This document shows, one piece after another, positions 46,353-57,172 of a stretch of 64,000 bases of DNA. Below the pieces are notes generated by a model that did not search any database, had not been told where the DNA came from, and saw nothing but the letters and a program-made list of their open reading frames with translations. Each line of letters starts with the position of its first letter. Within the stretch, counting starts at the first letter, position 1. The stretch is from Lysinibacillus sphaericus (lineage in GTDB: Bacteria > Bacillota > Bacilli > Bacillales_A > Planococcaceae), in contig NZ_CP015224.1 in the NCBI RefSeq assembly GCF_001629735.1, forward strand, positions 2,418,001-2,482,000. The letters run 5' to 3'. The position numbers and the translations under genes are program-made.

Positions 46353-46984
46353 TTTTCCTTTAATTGAATATACAGTCGCTCGTCTTCCCAAATACAAAAA
46401 AATACTTTTTCACTATCTGTAATATTATTTTTAGCTAATTCACTCTTTAACCATTCCACGTCTTTATGCATGGTTAATAAATGTCTCTCTTGAATCTCTC
46501 CATCAATAATCAAAGGATAAACGAATGCTTTTTCATCTTTTTTGTAAACGGAAAGGTTTCCCGAAGGTTCTAAATAGGCAAATGCAACATCGGTGACAGA
46601 GGCGATACCATTTTCTCGTAATTGCTGACATAAATCATCTAAATTATAACGGTGTTTACGCATTACACTCTCTAAAATCACACCGTCTTTCACTAGTAAC
46701 GCTGGATCACCATCAACTAAGTCGCGTATACCTTTGAACTTCAACGATAAATAAGCACTTAATATTTGTATAAAGAGCAAAATAATAATGGGTAAAATGG
46801 CATTAAAAAGAGGATTCTTATAATCATCTAACGCAAAAGCAGCCACTTCTGCAATTAATACAAAAACCACTAAATCAATGACAGATAGCTCACCCAATTC
46901 TCGTTTACCCATTAAACGAAAGACAATGATGATAAACACATATAAAAAACAGGTTCTAAAAATGATGTGGAAATATTCTTCCAT
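46349..46984 (-). CDS. DUF421 membrane protein (YrbG/YetF-like)
   Basis: Protein of 211 residues with three N-terminal transmembrane helices (about 5-25, 32-52, 58-80) and a two-part cytoplasmic DUF421 domain. The motif R-L-M-G-K-R-E-L-G-E-L follows the first helix and is diagnostic. Function is unclear; some relatives in spore formers affect spore membranes. The ATG at 46982-46984 is chosen because GGGGGTG lies 6 nt upstream of it, inside the longer frame. It corresponds to Bacillus yrbG beside spoVB. Confidence 0.88.
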   Translation of the reverse strand: MEEYFHIIFRTCFLYVFIIIVFRLMGKRELGELSVIDLVVFVLIAEVAAFALDDYKNPLFNAILPIIILLFIQILSAYLSLKFKGIRDLVDGDPALLVKDGVILESVMRKHRYNLDDLCQQLRENGIASVTDVAFAYLEPSGNLSVYKKDEKAFVYPLIIDGEIQERHLLTMHKDVEWLKSELAKNNITDSEKVFFCIWEDERLYIQLKEN

Positions 46985-47141
46985 CAATAACACCCCCATA
47001 ATATCAAGGTGACCTTATTTTTGTTTTTTATACAGAAGAATGACTGGATATTGCTAAAAATACAAGGAATAGTCCGTAGTTGTTCGTACAAAATATAAAG
47101 AACGAAACAGTTAAGACTATAAACAGCAAAAAGGTGAGAAA

Positions 47142-47981
47142 ATGATAAGGAAAATAATTGCTTTCGTTGTTGTTTATATTGTTCTGTTTACTCATCCATT
47201 TCTTACTTATGGATACCAAGAACAGAATATACCCGTTCTTATGTACCACCATTTAGCGGAAAATATAAACAATAATACAGTTATTTCACCCAATAATTTT
47301 GAGAAACAAATGAGGTCCCTTAAGGAAGAAGGTTATCATGCGATTTCTGTCAAAGAATTACACGATTACTTGACTAACCAAAGCAAATTACCCGCAAAGC
47401 CTATATTAATTACTTTCGATGATGGCTATCTCAGCAATTACGAAATGGCGTATCCGATTTTGAAAAAATATGACATACATGCGGAAATTTTTGTTATTGC
47501 AAGCCGAATAGTCGATACAAGTAAAGATTTTGCCTATCCACATGAAATTGCCAAGATGAACTGGGATCAATTAAAAGAAATGCAAGATTATATAACGATT
47601 CAAAGCCATACTTGGGACTCCCATTATAAATTACCTTCAAAATTCGGCAGACTGAATGGGGCTATTTACGGTCCAAGCTATTTGAATGGACAATTAGAGA
47701 GCCAGCAGCAGTACGAGGCTAGAGTCAGAAATGATTTTATTCACTCCCGAAAAATAATTAAAGAAAAATTAGGCTACGAGCCCATCGCCATTAGCTATCC
47801 ATACGGTATTCAATCTGCTGCCACCATTAAAATTGCACAGGAGGCTGGTTTTAAGATGGGCTTTGTTATTCAGAATAAAAGTGTTAAAAAGGGCGATGGA
47901 TTATTCACATTAAGTAGAATTATTGTAAATGGCAATGATTCAGGTCCCGACTTAATTCATAAAATAAATACAATGAAATAG
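47142..47981 (+). CDS. Exported polysaccharide deacetylase
   Basis: Protein of 279 residues with an N-terminal signal sequence or anchor (about 1-24) and a NodB-type deacetylase domain. The T-F-D-D-G motif near residue 91, the Y-H-H near 36 and S-H-T-W-D near 146 supply the metal and catalytic residues (D-D and H-x-x-x-D type). It probably deacetylates cell-wall or extracellular GlcNAc polymers. The layout, with the N-terminal P-V-L-M-Y-H-H, resembles PgaB/IcaB-like and YxkH-like enzymes. AAAGGTGAG precedes the ATG; a terminator follows. It is not part of the usual Bacillus order here. Confidence 0.88.
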   Translation: MIRKIIAFVVVYIVLFTHPFLTYGYQEQNIPVLMYHHLAENINNNTVISPNNFEKQMRSLKEEGYHAISVKELHDYLTNQSKLPAKPILITFDDGYLSNYEMAYPILKKYDIHAEIFVIASRIVDTSKDFAYPHEIAKMNWDQLKEMQDYITIQSHTWDSHYKLPSKFGRLNGAIYGPSYLNGQLESQQQYEARVRNDFIHSRKIIKEKLGYEPIAISYPYGIQSAATIKIAQEAGFKMGFVIQNKSVKKGDGLFTLSRIIVNGNDSGPDLIHKINTMK

Positions 47982-48004
47982 TGACAGGAGGAATATACCC
48001 CTCC

Positions 48005-48056
48005 CTTGCGCTTCAGCGCACAAGAAAAGGCTTACAATATAGCTATTGTAAGCCTT
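48005..48056. terminator. Hairpin plus bidirectional terminator
   Basis: A short hairpin TTGCGC/GCGCA-AA (about 48005-48023) is followed by a near-perfect palindrome AAGGCTTACAATA/TATTGTAAGCCTT (48027-48056) with T tracts on both strands, serving the deacetylase gene and yajC. Confidence 0.85.
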
Positions 48057-48070
48057 TTTCTTTATAATGT

Positions 48071-48334
48071 TTAAATGTCTTTCTCAACTCGTCCGATTGC
48101 TTGACGGTCAAATTTTACACGTACATTATCAGCGATTTTTAATGTTACTGCTGTGTCCTCAATTGCATCAATGACACCATGCAGGCCACCGATTGTAATG
48201 ACTTTATCTCCACGTTGCAAACTACCTTGCATATTTTGTGTTTCCTGCTGTCTTTTTTTAGCTGGACGGATTAAGATAAACCACATAGCAACGAACATTA
48301 ATAATATCGGTGCTAAGCCTAATAATTGATCCAT
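48071..48334 (-). CDS. yajC: Preprotein translocase subunit YajC
   Basis: Small protein of 87 residues with one N-terminal transmembrane helix (about 5-24, P-I-L-L-M-F-V-A-M-W-F) ending in the I-R-P-x-K-K-R family motif, then a soluble domain with G-D-K-V-I-T-I-G-G-L-H-G. It associates with SecDF. The ATG at 48332-48334 gives the known length; the longer frame adds ten residues without family support. It lies downstream of tgt as in Bacillus. Confidence 0.93.
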   Translation of the reverse strand: MDQLLGLAPILLMFVAMWFILIRPAKKRQQETQNMQGSLQRGDKVITIGGLHGVIDAIEDTAVTLKIADNVRVKFDRQAIGRVEKDI

Positions 48335-48497
48335 ATTACTTCTTGCCCCCTTTCCAAATCTCACTTTTTTAGTATAGACTATTCCACCATTAAAAAGCGA
48401 TGGACAAGCCCAAAAATTTTCTCATTTACTAATATTTTTTCTATGATTGACAATATTTTGCTAGAAATATTCACTTTTTACAAAGTTTTGAATGATT

Positions 48498-48547
48498 TTG
48501 CCATACTATGGCAAGTAATATAGGACATTAGAGGTTTTCTAATGTCC
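48498..48547. repeat. Palindrome and hairpin between tgt and yajC
   Basis: TTGCCAT-ACT-ATGGCAA (48498-48514) is a perfect 7-bp inverted repeat. Shortly after, GGACATTAGA/TCTAATGTCC (48523-48547) forms a 10-bp stem with a T-rich stretch on the plus strand. No plus-strand gene precedes it, so the role is unclear. Confidence 0.5.
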
Positions 48548-48597
48548 CTTTTTATGAAAAAACTCGTTCACTTTATTATCCTTAGAAAAGTAATTAA

Positions 48598-50840
<2,243 letters not shown>

Positions 50841-50857
50841 GAAAAAAACTTCCTTCT

Positions 50858-51862
50858 TTATGTTTGTTGGGGATACTCATATCCAAAATGTTCGTAGGCT
50901 AAATGTGTCGCTACTCTTCCTCGTGGTGTACGTTGAATAAGCCCAATTTGCATGAGATAGGGTTCATATACATCTTCTATAGTCACCCGTTCCTCACCAA
51001 TCGATGCTGCAAGCGTATCTAAGCCCACAGGACCTCCTCGAAAGCGCTCAATCATGTTAGTGACAAGTTTATGATCAATGTGATCAAGCCCTCTTGGATC
51101 GACTTGTAACAGCTCTAGCGCTTGCTTTGCAATGCCCTCCGTTATCATACCATCTCCAAGCACTTGTGCATAATCTCGTACTCGTTTCAATAAGCGATTG
51201 GCAATTCGAGGTGTGCCACGAGAGCGTTTCGCCATTTCCATTGCTGCTATTTGCTCAATTTCTACCTCAAATAAATGAGCACTGCGAGCAACTATTTCAG
51301 CAAGGGAAATATCATCATAGTACTCTAAGCGTAATAAAACACCAAAGCGATCTCTTAGAGGTGCTGATAAGGCACCAGCTCTGGTTGTAGCACCTACAAG
51401 GGTAAAGGGAGGTAAATCAAGGCGTACAGAACGTGCTTCAGGACCTTTTCCCACAACAATATCTAAACAGAAGTCCTCCATTGCTGGATATAACACTTCT
51501 TCAATGGCACGAGGTAATCGATGAATCTCATCAATAAATAAAACATCACCAGGCTCTAGTGAACTTAAAATCGCTGCTAAATCTCCTGGACGTTCAATTG
51601 CAGGACCACTTGTCATGCGTACATTGACACTCATCTCATTTGCAATAACAACAGCTAATGTTGTTTTGCCAAGCCCTGGTGGCCCATATAACAGCACATG
51701 ATCTAAACTTTCCTGCCGAAGTTTTGCTGCCTCAATGAAAATTTGTAAATTTTCCTTTACTTTATGTTGCCCTATGTATTGGGCTAACCTTTGCGGGCGT
51801 AAAGATAATTCAAATTGTTCATCATAGCCACTTGCCTCACTAGCCATCATACGTTCAGACAT
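50858..51862 (-). CDS. ruvB: Holliday junction branch migration helicase RuvB
   Basis: AAA+ motor of 334 residues. Walker A G-P-P-G-L-G-K-T is near residue 65 and Walker B L-F-I-D-E-I-H-R near 113, and arginine finger and sensor motifs are present (G-A-T-T-R-A-G). A C-terminal winged helix ends R-T-P-R-G-R-V-A-T. It forms hexamers that move Holliday junctions with RuvA. It lies 17 bp after ruvA. Confidence 0.97.
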   Translation of the reverse strand: MSERMMASEASGYDEQFELSLRPQRLAQYIGQHKVKENLQIFIEAAKLRQESLDHVLLYGPPGLGKTTLAVVIANEMSVNVRMTSGPAIERPGDLAAILSSLEPGDVLFIDEIHRLPRAIEEVLYPAMEDFCLDIVVGKGPEARSVRLDLPPFTLVGATTRAGALSAPLRDRFGVLLRLEYYDDISLAEIVARSAHLFEVEIEQIAAMEMAKRSRGTPRIANRLLKRVRDYAQVLGDGMITEGIAKQALELLQVDPRGLDHIDHKLVTNMIERFRGGPVGLDTLAASIGEERVTIEDVYEPYLMQIGLIQRTPRGRVATHLAYEHFGYEYPQQT

Positions 51863-51879
51863 GCCTCTTCCCTCCTTCC

Positions 51880-52500
51880 TTATTTTAATTTTAATAATAG
51901 TTGTAACGCTTGTTTCATATAGGCATCTGTCGTTTCCAGCTTGTCGTTATCCTCAAGCAGTGGGCGAATTTTTTCGAGCTCCTTTTCAGAGTAACCAAGT
52001 GCCGCTAAAGCAAGTATTGCTTCTTCTAATTCGTGTTTATAAGGATGAACGCCAAACAATGGCAGCTCATCTTCTGTACTCGGCAGTTCGATTGTCTCTA
52101 ATAAAGAGCCTAGCTTGCCTTTTAAATCTAATATCATCTGACGAGCAGTTTTTTTACCTACTCCTGGGAACTTCACTAAAAACGTTTCATCTTCCCGTTC
52201 AATCGCACTTATAACCTGCTGTGGGTTGCCAGTCGCTAAGATAGCCAGCGCTCCCTTAGGACCTATTCCAGATACTAAAATTAACTTTCGAAAAAGCTCG
52301 CGTTGATCTAGATTTGGGAAACCATAAAGCACTTGTGCATCCTCTCGTACATGCAAATGAACATAAATTTGTTGCTCCATGGCTGATGTTCGAAATGCAA
52401 ACGGATTGGGCGTATTCAATTGCCAGCCAATACCCTTTTGTTCTAGCACAATATATTCTGGTGTAATACGAGTAATTAGTCCTTTTAAATAATCATACAT
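51880..52500 (-). CDS. ruvA: Holliday junction DNA-binding protein RuvA
   Basis: Protein of 206 residues with an OB-fold (about 1-65), a double helix-hairpin-helix (about 70-140; V-S-G-I-G-P-K and F-P-G-V-G-K-K-T-A) and the RuvB-contacting domain III (about 155-205). It is the first gene of ruvAB-queA-tgt. Confidence 0.97.
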   Translation of the reverse strand: MYDYLKGLITRITPEYIVLEQKGIGWQLNTPNPFAFRTSAMEQQIYVHLHVREDAQVLYGFPNLDQRELFRKLILVSGIGPKGALAILATGNPQQVISAIEREDETFLVKFPGVGKKTARQMILDLKGKLGSLLETIELPSTEDELPLFGVHPYKHELEEAILALAALGYSEKELEKIRPLLEDNDKLETTDAYMKQALQLLLKLK

Positions 52501-52589
52501 CTATATTCCCTCACAATCATCGTCTTCGATTATAGCATATAGCGAACGAATGCTCGACAGAAAGTCCTGTTCAAAACGCTGTTCAAGAC

Positions 52590-52617
52590 AAAAATGACCG
52601 CCAAATGACGGTCATTT
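52590..52617 (-). terminator. Terminator of the coat-kinase gene
   Basis: AAATGACCG/CGGTCATTT stem with a T tail on the minus strand. The kinase stop codon lies inside the hairpin. Confidence 0.85.
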
Positions 52618-53486
52618 CTTCACAAATCTATCAATATCGTACCACAGTTTTGGCCAATAGGTGAGGGCTCGTTTAGTAAATGGTACTAAATAATCTAAAA
52701 ATACTAGTTGCTGATCAAGGGGTAAATCCACAGCGAAAAGCCATTCCCTTAATAGTTCATTCGGATATTTTAAACGATGAAGCTTTCTTTTATCAAGCCG
52801 TTTCAGTTCTGGTAACTCCGCAAAGACTTTGGCTAAATCATAATCAACTGCAGGTAGCACCCGATGCAACCATAAAATATACTCGTCATCCGCTTCTCCA
52901 AGATGTGCCAAATCAAAATCAATTAAACGCAATTGTCCATCCGTGCACCATAAAAAATTATGATGCACGACATCCCCGTGCAATAGTGTAATTTCTTTTT
53001 CGGCTACATCTTCCAGCGCAATTAACTGCAGCGATTTATCACTATAATGCAATATTTGATCGATCTCTTCTTTTGTTAAGAAAGCCCGAAACTCATTTCT
53101 TCTGCTTTTAAAACGCATATGACGCATTTGCCATTTTAAAAGTTGTGAATAGGTATGCAAGCCAGGCAAGCGTTGCCAAGCAACTTTTTTATATGTGTCA
53201 TGTAAAGCTATTAGTAGTTGAAGAGATTCCCTGCGATCCTTTTTATGAGCAAAATTGGCACCATGGCTACCTTCTTGCCATTCTTGCACAATTAGCTGCT
53301 CATCGTCACTTTGGACTAATGGTAGGATAAGATTAGGTTCAATTCGACCTAGCTGGCGATGAATTGTTCTTACCTTCTCTGCAATTTCTAGTTGTTTTGC
53401 TCGTTTGACAAAGTAAGTATTCGATCGATACCTATATTTCCAAATATTTGATTTTACCTCTTCGACAATATACGCTTTTTCACCAT
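52612..53486 (-). CDS. CotS/YsxE-type spore coat kinase-like protein, apparently frameshifted at its 5' end
   Basis: Protein kinase-like (APH/CotS-type) protein. The catalytic loop L-L-H-G-D-V-V-H-H-N and the metal-binding L-I-D-F-D are intact. A GTG at 53289 gives a 225-residue frame lacking the N-lobe. The same frame stays open to about 53490 and encodes a good N-lobe (K-S-N-I-W-K-Y-R-Y-R-S-N-T-Y-F), but has no start codon. An ATG at 53484-53486, overlapping the safA stop, is one base out of frame. One extra A in the A5 run (53476-53480) would restore about 291 residues. It is either a mutation, a phase-variable tract or a sequence error. Its partner is probably the SafA/SpoVID-like coat layer. 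Confidence 0.75.
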
Positions 53487-54466
53487 CGATAAGGCGTCAT
53501 CCCGCCTGGGAAATAATGCGGTGACATCCAAGGTCCTACTGATGACGGGCATGGCGGTGGACAATGCGTTGGGCATGGTGGTGGTGGACAATGACACGGA
53601 TCCATTTGCCATGCAGGCATTGGCATCTGCATTGGTTGTGATTGACAGCCACATGATTGTGCTTCACAGCCACATGATTTGCCCATGTTCATGTCAGGCA
53701 TCATATTAAATTGTGGCTGCATTTGTTGATTAGGCGTGTGGAAAAATGGTGATGTAGACTCTAAGAAGTCTTCCATCTCGCCCATTTTATTTTCTGGCAT
53801 CTCAAAGGACATCGGCTGCTGCGGCATCATATACTGCTCGGCCTGTGGCTGCATTGGCATTGGCCACCACATTTGATGATAAATTGGTTGATGGCAGCTT
53901 GAGCAATGTGGTACTGGATGTGGCATGATATGCATTGGTGGTGCTGGTTGTGGTACTGGATGTGGCATTGGCTTCGCTACTGGTGGTGGTGGTGGCGGTG
54001 GCGGCGCTGGCTGTATTTGTACTGGTGGTGGTGTTGTGACTGTTTGCTCTACTTGTGGCATGACTACCTGTTGGTGCCAATTCATTTCTACAGGCTGTGG
54101 AACCCACATCGGTTGTTGTGGCATCTGCATTGGCATTGGCATTGGTATAGGTATTGGAATCATTTGTGGCTCAGGCATTGGCATTGGAGCAGGTGGTACA
54201 ATTGGTGGTGGCGGTGGCATTGGTCTCTGTACCTCTTTTTTCGGAACTTCCTTAGGTGTCTCCTTATGCATTTGTGATTCCTTTTTTGGCATTTCTTTAT
54301 GTGGCTCTTTGTTTATTTTTTCAGGCAAAATAATTTCCATGCCCGGGACAATATAATCTGGGTTGGCAAGATGGACATTGAGCCGCTTCAAATCTTCAAA
54401 CGAAATGCCGTACTCTTTCGCAATCTTCCACAATGTGTCTCCCTTTTGAACAATATGAATACGCAA
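53480..54466 (-). CDS. safA: SafA-like spore coat assembly protein with LysM domain
   Basis: Protein of 328 residues. The N-terminal LysM domain (about 2-48, I-H-I-V-Q-K-G-D-T-L-W-K-I-A) binds peptidoglycan; a lysine/glutamate-rich linker follows, then a long low-complexity region rich in Pro, Met, Gln and His. The C-terminus has Cys-rich stretches (C-G-C-E, C-H-C-P-P-P-P-C). This is the SafA layout, anchoring inner coat proteins to the cortex. Translation probably starts at TTG 54464-54466 behind GGGAGG; the ATG ten codons earlier would place that site inside the gene. It sits downstream of niaR and pheA as safA does in the nad region of Bacillus. The divergent niaR start is 141 bp away. Confidence 0.85.
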   Translation of the reverse strand: MRIHIVQKGDTLWKIAKEYGISFEDLKRLNVHLANPDYIVPGMEIILPEKINKEPHKEMPKKESQMHKETPKEVPKKEVQRPMPPPPPIVPPAPMPMPEPQMIPIPIPMPMPMQMPQQPMWVPQPVEMNWHQQVVMPQVEQTVTTPPPVQIQPAPPPPPPPPVAKPMPHPVPQPAPPMHIMPHPVPHCSSCHQPIYHQMWWPMPMQPQAEQYMMPQQPMSFEMPENKMGEMEDFLESTSPFFHTPNQQMQPQFNMMPDMNMGKSCGCEAQSCGCQSQPMQMPMPAWQMDPCHCPPPPCPTHCPPPCPSSVGPWMSPHYFPGGMTPYRW

Positions 54467-54607
54467 TTTTTTCCTCCCTTCCTCTCTACGTATCATATGT
54501 TCAATGTTTCATTTGGATACAAAAATTTCAACAAGTTAGAAATGCTTCATGGTACACTAACCTATAGGGAATACTGTTTCCATTATTACGGGCAGAGGTG
54601 ATCTCTT

Positions 54608-55141
54608 ATGAAAAAAATGTTAGGCGAGGAACGCCGACTGCAACTATTAGCGCAATTAAAAAAAAGTAAAACACCTATAACAGGGACAGACTTAGCTAAA
54701 TTCGCCAATGTTTCTAGGCAAGTTATCGTCAATGATATGACTTTATTAAAGGCAAGAAACGAACCCATTATCGCTACGAGTCAGGGTTATCTTTATATGC
54801 ATCAGGAACAATTACAGCAAACTGTTGAACGCACATTTCCATGCATACACACATCTGAACAAACAGAGGACGAGCTAATGACGATTGTAGATTGTGGTGG
54901 CACAGTCAAAAATGTTATGGTTGAACATCCTATTTATGGTGAGTTAACTGCCTCAATCATGGTGTCAAACCGTCATGAGGTAACACAATTTATCGAACGG
55001 GTTAATGCCACTCAGGCTAATTACTTATCTGCACTAACGGGTGGCATTCATCTTCATGTCATTACAGCCCCCTCTGTTGAAGTATTAACGTTAATTGAAC
55101 AAGCCTTACAAAAAAAGGGCTATTTGGTAACAGACCAATAA
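54608..55141 (+). CDS. niaR: NAD biosynthesis transcriptional repressor NiaR (YrxA)
   Basis: Repressor of 177 residues with an N-terminal HTH_11 winged helix (about 5-58; T-G-T-D-L-A-K-F-A-N-V-S-R-Q) and a C-terminal 3H domain (about 75-172). The three conserved histidines of the 3H domain are visible in M-V-E-H-P-I-Y-G, N-R-H-E-V and G-G-I-H-L-H. NiaR senses niacin and represses NAD de novo synthesis and niacin uptake. No nad operon lies next to it here, unlike the Bacillus nadBCA-yrxA group. Confidence 0.9.
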   Translation: MKKMLGEERRLQLLAQLKKSKTPITGTDLAKFANVSRQVIVNDMTLLKARNEPIIATSQGYLYMHQEQLQQTVERTFPCIHTSEQTEDELMTIVDCGGTVKNVMVEHPIYGELTASIMVSNRHEVTQFIERVNATQANYLSALTGGIHLHVITAPSVEVLTLIEQALQKKGYLVTDQ

Positions 55142-55142
55142 A

Positions 55143-55176
55143 ATAAAAAAGCACAGTATTTGCTCATACTGTGCTT
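55143..55176 (-). terminator. Terminator downstream of the DCC gene
   Basis: AAGCACAGTAT/ATACTGTGCTT 11-bp stem with a T run on the minus strand; it may also slow transcription leaving niaR on the plus strand. Confidence 0.85.
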
Positions 55177-55218
55177 CAATGTGTGTTTCGAGTATTCCTC
55201 TCCCTTTACCCCAACCTA

Positions 55219-55611
55219 TTAGGAAAGAAATCGTTGTCTTTGTGAAGGTGTAGGTAATAGACATTCCTTTTTTGTACCAAATAAACGATAGCGGTGCTTA
55301 GCAAACCTTCTATACAACGCATTGCGAATAATTGGAGGCACTAGGATGAAAAGATAATAACAAAGCCAAATCTTCTCCAAATTTCTGCATATTTTTAAGG
55401 CTGCTGTCGATTCAACATATGCTTTCCCATTTTCAATGAGGATTACACTATCTATATTCTCAGATATTTTGAACTGTCGGAGCAATGTTTGCCCGACATC
55501 ACTTTGTAACGAAGCAAATTGAAAATAGCCTGCTTGATCATGTTTGATAATAAATTGAACGCTGCTATCACAAAAGTTACAAATACCATCAAATAAAATA
55601 ATCCCACGCAT
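55219..55611 (-). CDS. DCC-family thiol-disulfide oxidoreductase-like protein (DUF393)
   Basis: Thioredoxin-fold-like protein of 130 residues. The defining motif D-G-I-C-N-F-C-D at residues 8-15 contains the C-x-x-C pair, and the downstream F-A-S-L-Q-S-D and A-L-Y-R-R-F-A-K-H-R-Y-R-L-F-G segments are typical. The physiological partner is unknown. It lies 21 bp after pheA on the same strand, so it is probably co-transcribed. Confidence 0.9.
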   Translation of the reverse strand: MRGIILFDGICNFCDSSVQFIIKHDQAGYFQFASLQSDVGQTLLRQFKISENIDSVILIENGKAYVESTAALKICRNLEKIWLCYYLFILVPPIIRNALYRRFAKHRYRLFGTKKECLLPTPSQRQRFLS

Positions 55612-55632
55612 TCTATTTCCCCCTTATAGCTA

Positions 55633-56511
55633 TTATGCTTCGTCAGACGTAAGATACGTAAAGTATGTACCGAGTGACTTTACTTTGCAACCTAGTGCAG
55701 CTAGTTCTTCCATTGCACCGCGCATCATCGGTACTTTTTCATCCGCTAACACATCTATCATGAAGAAATAATCCCCTAGTCCTGTTTTCAATGGACGCGA
55801 TTCAATTTTACTTAAATTCAGTTGACGCCATGCAAAGACAGATAGCACTTGATGCAATGCCCCTGAACGGTCAGTCGGCAATGTAATCATTAAAGTTGTT
55901 TTCGCTTGCCCATTTGAAAGTTCTTGTGGCAATCGTTGGTTTTGCTTAGACAGAACAAAGAAACGAGTATGGTTAAAATGGAAATCATGGATATTGGACT
56001 CTACTATTTCAAGGTCATATTTTTCTGCGGCAGCTGCATTTCCAACCGCTGCTATACATTGTTCTGGGTTTTCAGATACGTATTTTGCGGCAGCTGCTGT
56101 TGAAGTTGTTTGTTGTAGTGGTACATGACTGAAACGATAAAATAAATATTTATGGCATTGTGCTAGAGCATGTGGATGGGAATAGACCCCTTCAATGGAC
56201 TGCCAATTATCTTTTTGTGCTTTATTGACCATTAAATGCTGCTGTATTTTCAGTAATAATTCACCTGTTACATATAGTGATGCTTCATGGAATAAATAAT
56301 CAAGTGTAAGCGTAACTGAACCTTCTAAGGCATTTTCTAATGGTACAACGGCTAGATCTACCTTTCCCTCTGCTACTGCCTCAATACATTCAGGAATCGT
56401 TGCACAGGGTACAAGCCACTCATTTGGAAAAGTAGCCTTTGTTGCTAAGTATGTAAATGATGCTTCCGGTCCTAAATATGCGATTCGATTTCTCCATTGT
56501 TGCTTTGTCAT
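55633..56511 (-). CDS. pheA: Prephenate dehydratase
   Basis: Enzyme of 292 residues converting prephenate to phenylpyruvate in phenylalanine synthesis. A periplasmic-binding-like catalytic domain covers about 8-185 (Y-L-G-P-E-A-S-F-T at the start, T-R-F-F-V near 182), and a C-terminal ACT domain with E-S-R-P-L-K gives feedback control by Phe. The length is typical for the monofunctional Gram-positive enzyme. Its own promoter and a large leader hairpin separate it from pheB. Confidence 0.96.
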   Translation of the reverse strand: MTKQQWRNRIAYLGPEASFTYLATKATFPNEWLVPCATIPECIEAVAEGKVDLAVVPLENALEGSVTLTLDYLFHEASLYVTGELLLKIQQHLMVNKAQKDNWQSIEGVYSHPHALAQCHKYLFYRFSHVPLQQTTSTAAAAKYVSENPEQCIAAVGNAAAAEKYDLEIVESNIHDFHFNHTRFFVLSKQNQRLPQELSNGQAKTTLMITLPTDRSGALHQVLSVFAWRQLNLSKIESRPLKTGLGDYFFMIDVLADEKVPMMRGAMEELAALGCKVKSLGTYFTYLTSDEA

Positions 56512-56531
56512 TGCAAAAACCTCCTTTATGG

Positions 56532-56583
56532 AATAAGGAGCAGTCCCTAGCGATGATGTATCACTGAGGGACAGCTCCTTATT
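56532..56583. repeat. Long inverted repeat in the pheA leader
   Basis: AATAAGGAGCAGTCCCT (56532-56548) pairs with AGGGACAGCTCCTTATT (56567-56583), 16 of 17 positions, with an 18-nt loop. No T run follows, so it is not a standard terminator. It lies just upstream of the pheA ribosome binding site. Confidence 0.8.
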
Positions 56584-56633
56584 TGAGCTTTGGTATCGTA
56601 TTATTACTCCAGTGCTTCAAGAGCATATGGATT

Positions 56634-56663
56634 ATTAAACACGATAATTGTCATTTTTGTCAA
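56634..56663 (-). promoter_or_regulatory. Candidate promoter of pheA
   Basis: Minus-strand TTGACA (56658-56663) and TTTAAT (56634-56639) with 18-bp spacing, between pheB and pheA. Confidence 0.55.
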
Positions 56664-56692
56664 AAATTAAAGGATCGAACACCTTACTATGA

Positions 56693-57148
56693 TTATAAAG
56701 CACCAGAACTAATGACTTCCGCTGACTCAACAAAATCTAACCGTTTTAATTGCTGGATTAGGTCATCAAGATCACATGTCATACTTGTTACATCTAGTGA
56801 TAATGTAACATTGGCACGTCCCTGAATAGGGATTGTTTGATGAATCGTCAATACGTTACAATGTGTAATTGTCACAGTTTCTAGAAGCTTAGCAAGTGTT
56901 CCTTTTCTATCTTGAAGCTGTAAAAAGACTGTTAAAATGCGTTCCTGCACGATTGAATGAAAAGGAAAAACCGCATCACGATATTTGTAAAACGCACTTC
57001 GCGATAAATCCACCTGCTTTACCGCATCCCAAATGGAAGATACTGAACCACTTGATAATAAGTGTTTCGCCTCCAAAGTTTTTTGCATTGCATCCGTTAA
57101 AACATCCTCACGAACTAAATAATATCGCTGATTCGCAACATTCTTCAT
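56693..57148 (-). CDS. pheB: ACT domain-containing protein PheB
   Basis: Protein of 151 residues of the PheB/UPF0735 family, with an N-terminal helical segment that may bind DNA (V-S-S-I-W-D-A-V-K-Q-V-D-L-S-R-S-A-F-Y-K-Y) and a C-terminal ACT domain (about 70-145). It is annotated in Bacillus as chorismate mutase-like, but the catalytic role is unproven. The ATG at 57146-57148 has GGGGG 6 nt upstream and gives the expected length. It lies 24 bp after obgE and upstream of pheA, as in Bacillus. Confidence 0.9.
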   Translation of the reverse strand: MKNVANQRYYLVREDVLTDAMQKTLEAKHLLSSGSVSSIWDAVKQVDLSRSAFYKYRDAVFPFHSIVQERILTVFLQLQDRKGTLAKLLETVTITHCNVLTIHQTIPIQGRANVTLSLDVTSMTCDLDDLIQQLKRLDFVESAEVISSGAL

Positions 57149-57172
57149 ACGCTTCCCCCTAAAACTCATGTC

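Noticed and set aside
47028-47252. 74-codon minus-strand frame overlapping the polysaccharide deacetylase start
   Set aside because: It is antisense to the signal peptide of a clear gene and only appears membrane-like because of that.
53802-54356. Several long open frames on both strands across safA, rich in Trp, Gly-Ile or Ser/Thr
   Set aside because: They are shadow translations of the Pro/Met/Gln repeat region of SafA; composition is non-protein-like and none has a proper start signal.
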